From Clostridia bacterium (GTDB taxonomy: Bacteria > Bacillota > Clostridia > Oscillospirales > CAG-272), in NCBI GenBank assembly GCA_017942005.1, contig JAGAVJ010000003.1, positions 165,700-229,699 of the forward strand: a stretch of 64,000 nt of DNA. Direction: 5' to 3'. Shown here piece by piece: positions 17,588 to 26,294 of the stretch (within the stretch, counting starts at the first letter, position 1; each line of letters opens with the position of its first letter). The position numbers and the translations under genes were made by a program. The notes under the pieces are model-generated. The model saw only the letters and a list, made by a program, of their open reading frames with translations, was not told the DNA's origin and searched no databases.

Positions 17588-18598
17588 ATGCAATTCAATA
17601 TGAAAGAATGGGTACAATCCCTTCCCAAAAGCGGCAAGCCGATGCCGCTGCTCTCATTCCCGTCTGCACAACTGCTCGGTGCGACGGTATATCAGTTTAC
17701 ACACAGTGCAGAATTACAGGCAGAAGGCATTGTCCGTGTTGCAGAGCGTACAAACGCGGCAGCGGCCGTCTGCATGATGGATCTTTCCGTCGAAGCGGAA
17801 GCTTTTGGCTGCACCGTCAAGGCAGAGGAAAACGAGGTGCCGACGATAACGGGCATCCTGATTTCCGATGAGGACGAAGCGAATGCGCTTGCCGTGCCGG
17901 AAATCGGAGAAGGCTGCGGCAGAACCGGACTGTATCTCGACGCTGCCCGCATGGCAAAAAGCCGCATTGCGGATCGCCCCACACTTGCCGGCATCATCGG
18001 ACCGTTTTCCCTTGCCGGCAGACTGATGGACGTTTCCGAAGCGCTGGTCAACTGTATCGCGGACGAGGACTTTGTCCATGTGGCGCTGAAGAAAACAACC
18101 GCATTTTTAAAGGAATACGCAAAAGCCTATAAGGCGGCAGGTGTGGACGGGATTGTCATGGCAGAGCCGCTTGCAGGACTTCTGTCTCCTGCGCTGGAGG
18201 CAGAATTCTCCGCTCCCTATGTCAAGGAGATCATTGACGCGGTGCAGGACGATCATTTTGCTGTGATCTACCACAACTGCGGACCAAACACGCCGCTGAT
18301 GACAGAGTCCCTGTATCAGAACGGCGCTGCGGCATATCATTTCGGCGACGCGGTAAGCCTAAAGGAGATTCTTGAAAAAATGCCTGGCGACAGACCGGTC
18401 TGCGGCAATATTTCCCCGTCAAACGACTTTTTGAACGGTACGCCGGAGAAAATGACGGAAGACGTAAATGCCCTTTGCAGCGAATGCAAAGCACACCCGA
18501 ATTTTGTGCTGTCGTCCGGATGCGACATTCCGCCGGCATCTCCATGGGAGAACATCGACGCATTTTTTGCAGCAGCAGAAACGTGTCTTGAAAAATAA
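17588..18598 (+). CDS. Uroporphyrinogen decarboxylase family methyltransferase (MtaA-like)
   Basis: 336 residues, the length of MtaA/MtbA methylcobamide methyltransferases, which share the URO-D fold and bind zinc. The likely zinc ligands are seen: His and Cys in YHNCGPN (about residue 224) and Cys in SSGCDIPP near the C-terminus (about 315). It probably demethylates or methylates the corrinoid protein encoded just upstream. Unlike the next two genes it has no hairpin between SD and start; AAAGG is 14 nt before the ATG. The methyl acceptor is unknown: coenzyme M is unlikely in Clostridia, tetrahydrofolate or a thiol is more plausible. Confidence 0.85.
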   Translation: MQFNMKEWVQSLPKSGKPMPLLSFPSAQLLGATVYQFTHSAELQAEGIVRVAERTNAAAAVCMMDLSVEAEAFGCTVKAEENEVPTITGILISDEDEANALAVPEIGEGCGRTGLYLDAARMAKSRIADRPTLAGIIGPFSLAGRLMDVSEALVNCIADEDFVHVALKKTTAFLKEYAKAYKAAGVDGIVMAEPLAGLLSPALEAEFSAPYVKEIIDAVQDDHFAVIYHNCGPNTPLMTESLYQNGAAAYHFGDAVSLKEILEKMPGDRPVCGNISPSNDFLNGTPEKMTEDVNALCSECKAHPNFVLSSGCDIPPASPWENIDAFFAAAETCLEK

Positions 18599-18604
18599 AA
18601 CAAG

Positions 18605-18651
18605 AAAGGAAATCATCGCACTGCTTTGTGTTTACAGAACGTGCGATAACG
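18605..18651 (+). promoter_or_regulatory. Split ribosome binding site with hairpin, second URO-D gene
   Basis: AAAGGA (18605-18610) is followed by ATCGCAC (18615-18621), a 19-nt loop, GTGCGAT (18641-18647), AACG and then ATG at 18652. The helix leaves 4 nt before and 4 nt after, an effective SD spacing of 8 nt instead of 41. The start region reads ATGGTCGTACTGATG, with two in-frame ATGs 12 nt apart. Confidence 0.7.
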
Positions 18652-19707
18652 ATGGTCGTACTGATGAATGCATCTGAACGCTTTAAACGATATTTAAGCG
18701 GTGAATCGGTGGACAGAATGCCGGTCATCGAATGGGCGCCGTGGTGGCATCTGACCGTGGAGCGCTGGAAGGGAGATGGACTTCCGGCAGAACACGCGGG
18801 ATATGAGGAATTACAGGCATATTTTGGACTGGATCGCTGCCTGCAGACCGGTGTAAGCTGCAAAACCGGCGCAACGCCTCCCCCTCCTGGAAACGGACTG
18901 GGTATCATGGAAGACGAACATGACTATGAAACCATTGTCCGTCCAACACTCTTTCCAAAGCCGGAGGAGATGTTCTCCGAGGCATACTTTGATACACTTT
19001 CGGCAACACGAGAACGCGGTGATACCATCCGTTTCTTCACCGTGGAAGGATTTTTCTGGTACCCGCGCACCCTGTTCGGCATTGAAAATCATCTCTACAG
19101 CTTTTATGACTATCCAGAGCTTTACAAGCGTATGTGCGAGGAATACGCCGACTGGCTTGTGACGCTCTTCCGGTACGTCTTTTCCCGTTTCCGCTTTGAC
19201 TTTATGAGCTTTGCGGAAGATATGAGCTACAACAACGGTCCGATGATCTCAAAGGACACCTTTGATGAATTTTTGGCGCCGTTCTACAAAAAAGTGATTC
19301 CCGTGATCCACGAGTACGGCATTCCGGTCTTTATCGACTCCGACGGCGATATTACAATGGCAGTTGACTGGTATGCATCCGTTGGCGCGGACGGAATGTT
19401 CCCGCTGGAGCGGCAGGCTGGCGTCGATGTGTCTCTGTATCTGGACAAACAGCCAGATATGGCGTTTCTCGGTCATTATGACAAAATGTGCATGAAGCAC
19501 GGAAAAGAAGCCATGCGCGCAGAATTCGAGCGTATTCTGCCTGCCATGCAGCGCGGAAAGGTGATTGCATCGGTCGACCACCAGACGCCGCCCGATGTGC
19601 CGCTGGAATTGTATCGGGAATACGTATCGCTTTTGTTTGAATACGCAAACAAGGTCACCCACAAGGAAGGCGGAATTACGCCGTGTCCTGTCTTTTTGAA
19701 ACAGTAA
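18652..19707 (+). CDS. Uroporphyrinogen decarboxylase family protein
   Basis: 351 residues from ATG 18652, or 347 from ATG 18664 (MNASERFKRYLSGES), which matches the usual start of this subfamily (RxRF...P.DR.P). Full-length URO-D fold: VDRMPVIEW near the N-terminus, DFMSFAEDMSYNNGPMISKD and PVFIDSDGD in the core, and a C-terminal GGITPCPVFLK. The subfamily has no assigned reaction; relatives sit beside corrinoid proteins and act in methyl transfer from methylated compounds. It is the second of three such genes in a row, pointing to several substrates or to separate donor and acceptor halves. True heme synthesis is unlikely because the neighbours are not heme genes. Confidence 0.82.
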   Translation: MVVLMNASERFKRYLSGESVDRMPVIEWAPWWHLTVERWKGDGLPAEHAGYEELQAYFGLDRCLQTGVSCKTGATPPPPGNGLGIMEDEHDYETIVRPTLFPKPEEMFSEAYFDTLSATRERGDTIRFFTVEGFFWYPRTLFGIENHLYSFYDYPELYKRMCEEYADWLVTLFRYVFSRFRFDFMSFAEDMSYNNGPMISKDTFDEFLAPFYKKVIPVIHEYGIPVFIDSDGDITMAVDWYASVGADGMFPLERQAGVDVSLYLDKQPDMAFLGHYDKMCMKHGKEAMRAEFERILPAMQRGKVIASVDHQTPPDVPLELYREYVSLLFEYANKVTHKEGGITPCPVFLKQ

Positions 19708-19777
19708 TGATGTAATATACGGCAAATTTGTCTTTACTTTTGTTTGAGATGCAAAGCGTGCCGTAATTCCATAACAG

Positions 19778-19847
19778 AAAGGAATTGTTTCGCATGTGTT
19801 CCAGGGAATAGAATATAGCTGCGTGTAACCGCACATGCGAAACGTAT
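19778..19847 (+). promoter_or_regulatory. Split ribosome binding site with 12-bp hairpin, third URO-D gene
   Basis: AAAGGA (19778-19783), then a perfect 12-bp stem GTTTCGCATGTG (19787-19798) with CACATGCGAAAC (19832-19843) and a 33-nt loop, then GTAT and ATG at 19848. The effective spacing to ATG 19848 is 7 nt. That ATG is out of frame with the downstream protein and opens an eight-codon reading frame (MIDHYDKP, stop 19872-19874) across the real start at 19861. Confidence 0.7.
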
Positions 19848-19860
19848 ATGATTGATCACT

Positions 19861-20979
19861 ATGACAAACCGTGAACGCGCAATGCGCATTTTACATTATG
19901 AACCGATTGACCGGATGCCTGCGGTGCATTTCGGCTATTGGGGTGAGCTGCTCGTGGAGTGGGCAGAACAGGGAAAGATTCCGATGTCCCTTGCACAGAG
20001 CTGGGGAGACGGAAATGCGGCGGATGAAGAGCTGGACCGTATCATTGGCTGGGACTTCAACTGGTCTCATGTAGTCGGCGCAAACAACGGTCTGATGCCC
20101 CCCTTTGAGCACAAGGTACTGGAAACCCTCCCGGATGGAACCATGCGTGTACAGAATGGCGACGGCATGATTGAACGCATTCGTCCCGGCGTAACCTCCA
20201 TTCCCTCAGAGGACGATTATCTGTTAAAGGATCGTGCGGCGTTTGAAGAACTGTATGTACCCAAAATGCAGTTTGATCCTTCTCGTGTAAACTACGACTA
20301 TTTCCGTACCTTCAATGAAACCCGCCGCAAGGATATTCCAATCGGCGTGCATCTTGGTTCCGTACTCGGGAGTATCCGCAATATCGTTTCTGTCATCGGC
20401 ATGAGCTATTTAATGTACGATGAAGATGAAGATTTGTTTGCAGATATTGTCGATACCTTCGCCGACATGCAGTATCAGTGTGTGGAGGAAATTCTGAAAA
20501 CCGGTGCAAAATTCGACTTTGCCCATTATTGGGAGGATATCTGCTACAATTCCGGTCCCCTTCTGTCCCCGGAAATCTTTGATGAGCTGTGCAGAAAGCA
20601 TTACAAAAAGCGAAATGATCTGTGCCACAAGTATGGCATTGACATCATCTCCCTTGACTGTGACGGCGTGACGGAAAAACTTTTGCCGACATGGTTTGAA
20701 ACCGGCGTGAACACCATGTTCCCGATTGAGGTCGGCACGTGGGGCGATCAGTTCGAGGCTGCAAGAAACAAGTTTGGACGCGGTATGCTTGGCGTCGGCG
20801 GTATGGACAAGACTGTTTTGAGAAAAGACCGCGCTGCGGTCGATGCAGAGCTGGAGCGCATGCGCCGTCTTGCATCCCTTGGCGGATTTCTGCCCTGCCC
20901 AGATCACCGTCTGATGCCCGGTACAAAGTTTGAGCTTGTGCAGTATTATGCCGAAGAAATCAAGAAAATCAAGATTTGA
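19861..20979 (+). CDS. Uroporphyrinogen decarboxylase family protein
   Basis: 372 residues from the ATG at 19861 (MTNRERAMRILHYEPIDRMP). An in-frame TTG at 19852 could add three residues. Core features of the URO-D fold: PIDRMPAVHFGYWGEL, FDFAHYWEDICYNSGPLLSP, DIISLDCDG and the C-terminal GGFLPCPDHRLMPG. Like its neighbour it lacks assigned chemistry and is best read as a corrinoid-linked methyltransferase. Initiation is odd because the best-placed ATG (19848) is out of frame. The stop overlaps the ATG of the DUF2284 gene (20979), indicating coupling. Confidence 0.83.
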   Translation: MTNRERAMRILHYEPIDRMPAVHFGYWGELLVEWAEQGKIPMSLAQSWGDGNAADEELDRIIGWDFNWSHVVGANNGLMPPFEHKVLETLPDGTMRVQNGDGMIERIRPGVTSIPSEDDYLLKDRAAFEELYVPKMQFDPSRVNYDYFRTFNETRRKDIPIGVHLGSVLGSIRNIVSVIGMSYLMYDEDEDLFADIVDTFADMQYQCVEEILKTGAKFDFAHYWEDICYNSGPLLSPEIFDELCRKHYKKRNDLCHKYGIDIISLDCDGVTEKLLPTWFETGVNTMFPIEVGTWGDQFEAARNKFGRGMLGVGGMDKTVLRKDRAAVDAELERMRRLASLGGFLPCPDHRLMPGTKFELVQYYAEEIKKIKI

Positions 20980-21539
20980 TGGATACTGCCATGATCGATA
21001 AGAACAGCATGGAAGCCGTACTGAAGGATGCATTTTTGACACATCCGGTCAAAGAGTACACGTGGGTTGATCCAAAGTGCCTTCCCTTTTCTGCCGATGT
21101 GCGCGGTATGTGTGAGGCAAACCGCTGCGGGATGTATGGGAAATCCTGGTCCTGTCCGCCCGGCGCCGGAGATTGGGAGACGCTGCGGGACGCCTATCAG
21201 GCGAAGGACGCTGCATTTCTCTACACCACATGCTATCAGCTTGAGGATTCCTTTGATATTGAGGGAATGGCAGAGGCAAAGAAGATGCACAGAGCACTTG
21301 ACCGCAGTGTGACTGCACGGCTTCGTGATGCCGGCATATCTCATATTCTGCTCGGCGCCGGGACATGCGATTTATGCACGACATGCACGTATCCCACAGC
21401 CCCCTGCCGTCATCCGGATCTCATGCAGCGTTCGATGGAAGCGTGCGGAATGGATGTGGTGACACTTTCCCGCCTTGCCGGCGTCAAATACAATAACGGT
21501 TCCGAAACGGTCACCTACTTCTCACTGATCCTGTTTTAA
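20979..21539 (+). CDS. DUF2284 cysteine-rich metal-binding protein
   Basis: 186 residues. Two cysteine clusters, CEANRCGMYGKSWSCPPG (about residues 45-62) and CDLCTTCTYPTAPCRHP (about 130-146), fit the DUF2284 family, predicted to bind iron-sulfur or other metal centres. Members are often found beside corrinoid methyltransferases, where a role in reductive activation or electron delivery has been suggested but not shown. ATG 20979 overlaps the upstream TGA. It is the last gene before a repeat-filled gap of 369 bp. Confidence 0.8.
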   Translation: MDTAMIDKNSMEAVLKDAFLTHPVKEYTWVDPKCLPFSADVRGMCEANRCGMYGKSWSCPPGAGDWETLRDAYQAKDAAFLYTTCYQLEDSFDIEGMAEAKKMHRALDRSVTARLRDAGISHILLGAGTCDLCTTCTYPTAPCRHPDLMQRSMEACGMDVVTLSRLAGVKYNNGSETVTYFSLILF

Positions 21540-21565
21540 CGTGAGTTCGATGAGTACGCGCTCCC

Positions 21566-21873
21566 CGGGATTTTTTGAAAAAAATCCCCGCCGCTTAGGC
21601 ATCCCCAAAAAACTTTTAAACGAATAACTTGACAATGTATTGTATAAATATGACAAAAAATACACAAACTTTTTGTTATTTTATCTAATGAAAGTTTTTT
21701 GAAAGAGGTATGGGGAAAATCTTTTTTGAGGGAACAGTTTTCTCCCATAAATCCATCGAATTCGCGTTATTTTAATAAAAAACAATATTATTTGAAAAAA
21801 ATATAAATCCCCTCAAAAAAAGTTTTTTGAAAGGGGTTCGGGGAAAAGCTTTTTTTCAAAAAAGTTTTCCCCG
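21566..21873. repeat. Cluster of hairpin repeats in a 369-bp gap
   Basis: Three members of the hairpin family: 21566-21590 (CGGGATTTTTT/AAAAATCCCCG, followed by GCCGCTTAGGCATCCCC), 21711-21746 (weaker, GGGGAAAATC...CAGTTTTCTCCC) and 21839-21873 (CGGGGAAAA/TTTTCCCCG). The spacing and flanks of the first two match the element at 41171-41340, including the trailing CATCGAA. I see no gene in this gap; promoters are not obvious in its AT-rich middle. Confidence 0.75.
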
Positions 21874-21908
21874 AAAAAAAGCTACTACTTTAATAAAGGA
21901 ACTGCACA

Positions 21909-24881
21909 ATGGATTTACAAAACTTTTTGCTTGATTTAAAAGAACATGCGATTACACACGGAAGCATTCCCTTCTGGAGCTGGAATGATAAGCTTGGCGG
22001 AGAGGAGCTGCGCCGTCAGATTCGCGTGATGCACGAGCTTGGCATGAATGGCTTTTTCATGCATGCGCGCGGCGGCCTTGAGACGGAATATTTGAGCGAC
22101 GAATGGTTTGACTGTGTAGACGAATGTGTCGACGAAGCAAAGAAATATGGCATGGAGGCGTGGTCTTACGACGAAAACGGCTGGCCTTCCGGTTTTGCCG
22201 GCGGAAAGCTCTTGGAAGACCCTAAAAATCATGCGACTTACTTAAAATATGCAAAGACCGAATCCTATCCAACCGATATGGAGCACGTGCTTGCTGTGTA
22301 TACGCTTGTGGACAATCATATTTCCCGCGTGACTGCCCCTGTTGACGGCGTGGACGAATATCACGTCATTATCCAGGCATGGGATGCATCCTATGTCGAT
22401 ACGACGGACGCGGAAATTACCGAAAAGTTTCTGAAAGAAACGCATGAGGAATACAAAAAGCGCGGAAATGCGGATGACTTTGGTCATGCAATGCCTGGAT
22501 TTTTTACCGACGAGCCGCAGTATTACCGCTGGGGAACGGTGTGGAGCGAGAAAATGCCCGCGGAATTCCGCGCGGCATACGGCTATGATGTCTTTGATTA
22601 CCTCCCTGCCCTGTTCATAGATTTTGAAGGCGATAAGGAGTTCCGCTACGACTACTGGAAGCTTTGCCACAAGCTGTTCATAGGTCACTGGGTCAAGCCG
22701 GTCTATGAATGGTGTGAGCGGAACGGCTGCCGCCTGACCGGACATGCCGTTGAGGAAACCTCTCTTGCCGGACAGATGATGTGCTGCGGCGGTGTTATGC
22801 CGTTTTATGAATACGAACACATTCCGGGCATGGACTATCTGGGCCGCGGATTGACAGACGACGTTGCGCCGAAGCAGCTTGGCAGTGCATGTGCGCAGCT
22901 TGGCAAGAAAAAGGTGCTCTCCGAGATGTTCGCCTGTTGCGGATGGGACGTTACCCCGACGGAACTCAAGCGCATTGCGGAATTGCAGTATGTCGGCGGC
23001 GTCAACATCATGTGTCAGCATCTGTACGCCTACTCGATTCGCGGACAGCGCAAGCGCGACTATCCCGCAAACTACTCCGAACACCTGCCATGGCAGAAGG
23101 AAATGAAGGTGTTTAACAACTACTTCAACAACTTGGGCTATCTGCTTTCGCTGGGTGAGGAAGATACCAATACACTGGTCATTCACCCGATTCATGCGGC
23201 ATATCTGACTTACAAGCGGCAGGAGGAATATAACTCCATCAAGGACGTGGAGGATGCATTCCACGCGCTGACAAACCTGTTGTCCCAGAAGCAGATTCCG
23301 TTCCACTTCGGCGACGAATGCATGATGGAGAAAATGGCGAAGGTCGAAGGAAAGCAGATGCGTGTTGGCAAGTGCACCTACGATTACGTGATTGTGCCGT
23401 CTATGGAAACCATCGACCGAAGCACTGTCAAGCTGTTAAAGGAATTCCTTGCAAACGGCGGCAAGGTCTGGTGCTATGGGGAAATGCCGACCCGAATTGA
23501 AGGCAAAACGGCAGAGGCGGGCGCACTTGCGTTCCTGTGCAATACCGCTTCCCTTGCGGAGATTGCAGACGCTGCCCCGGTCAAGTTCCATGCAGGTGAT
23601 AAGCAGGCAGGCTTCCGTCAGATGGTGCGCAATACCGCTTCCGGAAAACTTGTCTATGTTCTCAATCTCAATACCGACAAGGAAGACGTTGCCGACGTAA
23701 CCATTTCCGTTTCTGGTGTCCGCGGCATGGTGGAAATTGATCTCCATACCGGAGACGCAAAGCCGGTACGCGGAAAAATGGCAGACGGCGCGTTTGTGAT
23801 CACACAGGATTTTGCATATTCCGCATCGCATTTGTATGTAGAATATGAGGGAGACGATGCATCCCTTGCACCCATTTGTCCATGCAAGGAGAAAATGCAG
23901 ACGTCCGCTATTGTGCCAAACCGTCCTCTCTCTCTTGCGGAAATGCCCGAAAACCAGCTGACCATCGATCATTTTGCCATTTCCTTTGACGGCGGAAAAA
24001 CCTATTCCGAGCAAAGACCGCTGGAATGCATCCGTGACAGACTGCTGCGCGACAAGTACCGCGGATCTGTTACCCTGAAGGCTGTTTTCAAAGTCGACTC
24101 GATGCCTGCTTCCCTGTCCCTTGTCACAGAGCCGCTTGCAGACGCTACCTACACCATCAACGGAAAACCGTTTTCCATTGGGGATGACTGGTGGCTTGAC
24201 CGTTCCTTCCGCCGTACCGATGTGCTGAACGAGATCAAGCTTGGTGAAAACGAAATCACCTGTACCTTTGACTACTGGCAGCGCGACTATGTATACTATG
24301 TCCTGTATGGCGGTGTGAGCGAATCACTGCGCAACTGTCTCGTATTTGATACGGAAATCGAATGCTTCTATCTGGTCGGTCACTTTGCACTCAAGACCCC
24401 GGGTACATTTGAGGACAGCGTGCGCGAGAGCTGCATCTATAACAGCACGGAATTTGCAATTGCAGCGCAGAAGGATGTTCCGTTTGACGCATCCAATCTT
24501 GTTACATGCGGATATCCGTTCTTTGCAGGCACCCTCAAGCTGGAAACCACCTATACCTACACAGCCGGAAGTGCAGGCGAACTTTATGTGCGCGGCAGAT
24601 ATGCAACCTGCGAGGTCTGGGTCAACGGTGACTATGCCGGCATGCTGATGTTTGAAGATCACATCAACCTGATTCCGTATCTCCGTGAAGGCGATAACAC
24701 GATTACGCTTGCACTGACCAACTCCAACCGCAATCTGCTCGGTCCGCATCATGGACATGATCCGGAACCGTGGGGCGTCGGTCCCGGCAGCTTCTCCATG
24801 GAGAATGGCTGGGATGAAAACAACCACTGCGGCGGCTATGTCGACCGGTATGCGTTTGTGCGCTTTGGCGTGGAGCAGTAA
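21909..24881 (+). CDS. GH106-like glycoside hydrolase (alpha-L-rhamnosidase-like)
   Basis: 990 residues, no signal peptide, so probably cytoplasmic. The N-terminal TIM-barrel start is characteristic: PFWSWNDKLGGEELRRQI, then MNGFFMHARGGLETEYLS and EAWSYDENGWPSGFAGG, as in GH106 and related large glycosidases. FFTDEP (about residue 200) and LTGHAVEETS carry acidic residues that may be catalytic. C-terminal beta-sandwich domains follow (about 690-990), with a lectin-like tail (GELYVRGRYATCEVWVNGDYAG). Substrate unknown; rhamnose glycosides are the nearest guess. Being downstream of the methyltransfer genes suggests work on methylated glycosides or glycosylated methoxy-aromatics, but that is inference. 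Confidence 0.75.
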   Translation: MDLQNFLLDLKEHAITHGSIPFWSWNDKLGGEELRRQIRVMHELGMNGFFMHARGGLETEYLSDEWFDCVDECVDEAKKYGMEAWSYDENGWPSGFAGGKLLEDPKNHATYLKYAKTESYPTDMEHVLAVYTLVDNHISRVTAPVDGVDEYHVIIQAWDASYVDTTDAEITEKFLKETHEEYKKRGNADDFGHAMPGFFTDEPQYYRWGTVWSEKMPAEFRAAYGYDVFDYLPALFIDFEGDKEFRYDYWKLCHKLFIGHWVKPVYEWCERNGCRLTGHAVEETSLAGQMMCCGGVMPFYEYEHIPGMDYLGRGLTDDVAPKQLGSACAQLGKKKVLSEMFACCGWDVTPTELKRIAELQYVGGVNIMCQHLYAYSIRGQRKRDYPANYSEHLPWQKEMKVFNNYFNNLGYLLSLGEEDTNTLVIHPIHAAYLTYKRQEEYNSIKDVEDAFHALTNLLSQKQIPFHFGDECMMEKMAKVEGKQMRVGKCTYDYVIVPSMETIDRSTVKLLKEFLANGGKVWCYGEMPTRIEGKTAEAGALAFLCNTASLAEIADAAPVKFHAGDKQAGFRQMVRNTASGKLVYVLNLNTDKEDVADVTISVSGVRGMVEIDLHTGDAKPVRGKMADGAFVITQDFAYSASHLYVEYEGDDASLAPICPCKEKMQTSAIVPNRPLSLAEMPENQLTIDHFAISFDGGKTYSEQRPLECIRDRLLRDKYRGSVTLKAVFKVDSMPASLSLVTEPLADATYTINGKPFSIGDDWWLDRSFRRTDVLNEIKLGENEITCTFDYWQRDYVYYVLYGGVSESLRNCLVFDTEIECFYLVGHFALKTPGTFEDSVRESCIYNSTEFAIAAQKDVPFDASNLVTCGYPFFAGTLKLETTYTYTAGSAGELYVRGRYATCEVWVNGDYAGMLMFEDHINLIPYLREGDNTITLALTNSNRNLLGPHHGHDPEPWGVGPGSFSMENGWDENNHCGGYVDRYAFVRFGVEQ

Positions 24882-24884
24882 GTA

Positions 24885-25436
24885 ATGCAAGAGCAAAAGC
24901 AAGAGACGCAATTGTGCGGAGAAACGGGAAACGAAATCAAGATCAGAGCGGCATCAACGGATGACATTCCGCAAATCAACCGTTTGTTATATCAGGTAGC
25001 AAATGTACATGCTGCGGGAAGACCCGATCTCTTTTGCGCAGGCGAAAAGAAATACAGCGATGAAGAGTTGTACCATATCATAGAAAAAGAAGCAGCCGTC
25101 CGCCCGATTTTCGTCTGCACAGAGGTAAAAACGGGAGAAGAAACAGACGCGGAACACACGATACTCGGATATGCGTTCTGCATGTTGGAGGATCACGCAA
25201 TGTCGCACGTACTTACGCCCATCCGCACCCTGTATATCGACGATATCTGCGTGGAGGAGACGTGCCGCGGCAGGCACATCGGAAGCGCACTCTATGAATA
25301 TGTCCGGGCATATGCAAAGGAAATCGGCTGCTACAACCTGACGCTCAACGTCTGGGCATGCAATCCCGGCGCAGAAGCGTTTTATCGGCGCATGGGCATG
25401 CAGGTGCAGAAAACCGGAATGGAGACAATCCTTTAA
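24885..25436 (+). CDS. GNAT family N-acetyltransferase
   Basis: 183 residues. GNAT fold with the acetyl-CoA pyrophosphate loop in motif A (VEETCRGRHIGSALYEYV, about residues 125-142) and the C-terminal NPGAEAFYRRMGM strand. The ATG is three bases after the glycosidase stop and uses a GGAG inside the end of that gene, so the two are translationally coupled. The acceptor is unknown; co-expression with the glycosidase suggests a sugar or amino acid. It ends before a hairpin repeat shared with the convergent gene. Confidence 0.87.
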   Translation: MQEQKQETQLCGETGNEIKIRAASTDDIPQINRLLYQVANVHAAGRPDLFCAGEKKYSDEELYHIIEKEAAVRPIFVCTEVKTGEETDAEHTILGYAFCMLEDHAMSHVLTPIRTLYIDDICVEETCRGRHIGSALYEYVRAYAKEIGCYNLTLNVWACNPGAEAFYRRMGMQVQKTGMETIL

Positions 25437-25497
25437 CGTAATACCAAAAAAATTTTTTGCAGGAACGCTTTCCTATAAAAGTTTTTGGAAGAAGGGC

Positions 25498-25536
25498 ATG
25501 GGGAGGAACTTTTGTTCAAAAAAAGTTCCTCCCCAT
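25498..25536. terminator. Bidirectional hairpin repeat between convergent genes
   Basis: ATGGGGAGGAACTTTT (25498-25513) pairs with AAAAGTTCCTCCCCAT (25521-25536). It lies between the convergent GNAT and stalk-domain genes, where a two-way terminator is expected. The sequence matches the copy at 26244-26281 almost exactly. Confidence 0.7.
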
Positions 25537-25539
25537 AGC

Positions 25540-26037
25540 TTATGTTTCATTGCCAAGCTCACACATCTGCGGCGCAATGGTAATGACCGTATCCATTATG
25601 GCAGTTTCATTGAAATACTCCTGGAAAAATTCCAGCGGTACATAGGTATATCCCTCGTAAACAACCGTCGGTACAGCGTTTTCGACGGTACGGCTCATGT
25701 CGATGACTTGCAGCTCTCCCTCAAAGACGACAGAGGCGGTTCCGTCATACAGAGTGGCTTTCTGAACGATGCCGTCATCTATGGTAATGGCTTGTGATAC
25801 AGGGTCCCAAGCAACGGTATAGCCGAGCGCCTCGCCAATGATGCGAAGAGGAACCATAAAGACGCCGTCTTTCTCATAAGGGGGCATTGGCAGGTTGCTC
25901 AGGTCTATGTACTGACCGTTTACCTGAATGGTATACATGTCAGCAGTGCTGATATCAGCGGCATTTTTTGCAGACAGCGGCATACAGAACAACAGCGCTG
26001 CGGACAGTGCGGAAATCCATTTTTGCGTCCATTTCAT
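25540..26037 (-). CDS. Secreted copper amine oxidase-like stalk domain protein
   Basis: 165 residues. A signal peptide (residues 1-27, cleavage probably after PLSAKNA) is followed by a stalk domain of the copper amine oxidase N-terminal-like family: VNGQYIDLSNLPMPPYEKDG, FMVPLRIIGEALGYTVAWDP, ITIDD and a second half with TYVPLEFFQEYF. These domains occur on cell-surface proteins of Clostridia, where they are thought to mediate wall or sugar contacts; no amine oxidase activity is implied. AAGGAT lies before the ATG. Single gene, flanked on both sides by the same hairpin repeat. Confidence 0.82.
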   Translation of the reverse strand: MKWTQKWISALSAALLFCMPLSAKNAADISTADMYTIQVNGQYIDLSNLPMPPYEKDGVFMVPLRIIGEALGYTVAWDPVSQAITIDDGIVQKATLYDGTASVVFEGELQVIDMSRTVENAVPTVVYEGYTYVPLEFFQEYFNETAIMDTVITIAPQMCELGNET

Positions 26038-26243
26038 TGCAGTATATCCTTCTTTCTTTTCTTTTGATTGTTCCCATGGAACGGATTCTGTATTATTAGA
26101 CGCAGAAAAAAAGAAAAAGTTCCCATAAAATGTCCTGATTTACAGAATGTTAAAAAACATGTGTGTTCGATAATTATACGTTGAAACCTTTCCTAAAAAC
26201 GTTTGGTAAAGCGCTTTCCTATAAAAGTTTTTTGAAGAAGGGT

Positions 26244-26281
26244 ATGGGGAGGAACTTTTTTACAAAAAAGTTCCTCCCCAT
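26244..26281. terminator. Hairpin repeat after asnA
   Basis: ATGGGGAGGAACTTTTT pairs with AAAAAGTTCCTCCCCAT across a TACA loop. On the minus strand it follows the asnA stop by 14 bp and is the likely terminator. Near-identical to 25498-25536. Confidence 0.7.
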
Positions 26282-26294
26282 ATATTTGTTTTAA

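Noticed and set aside
17420..21873. Repeated hairpins considered as a CRISPR array or attC sites
   Set aside because: Copies are dispersed, single or paired, vary in stem sequence and lack regular spacers or an integrase.
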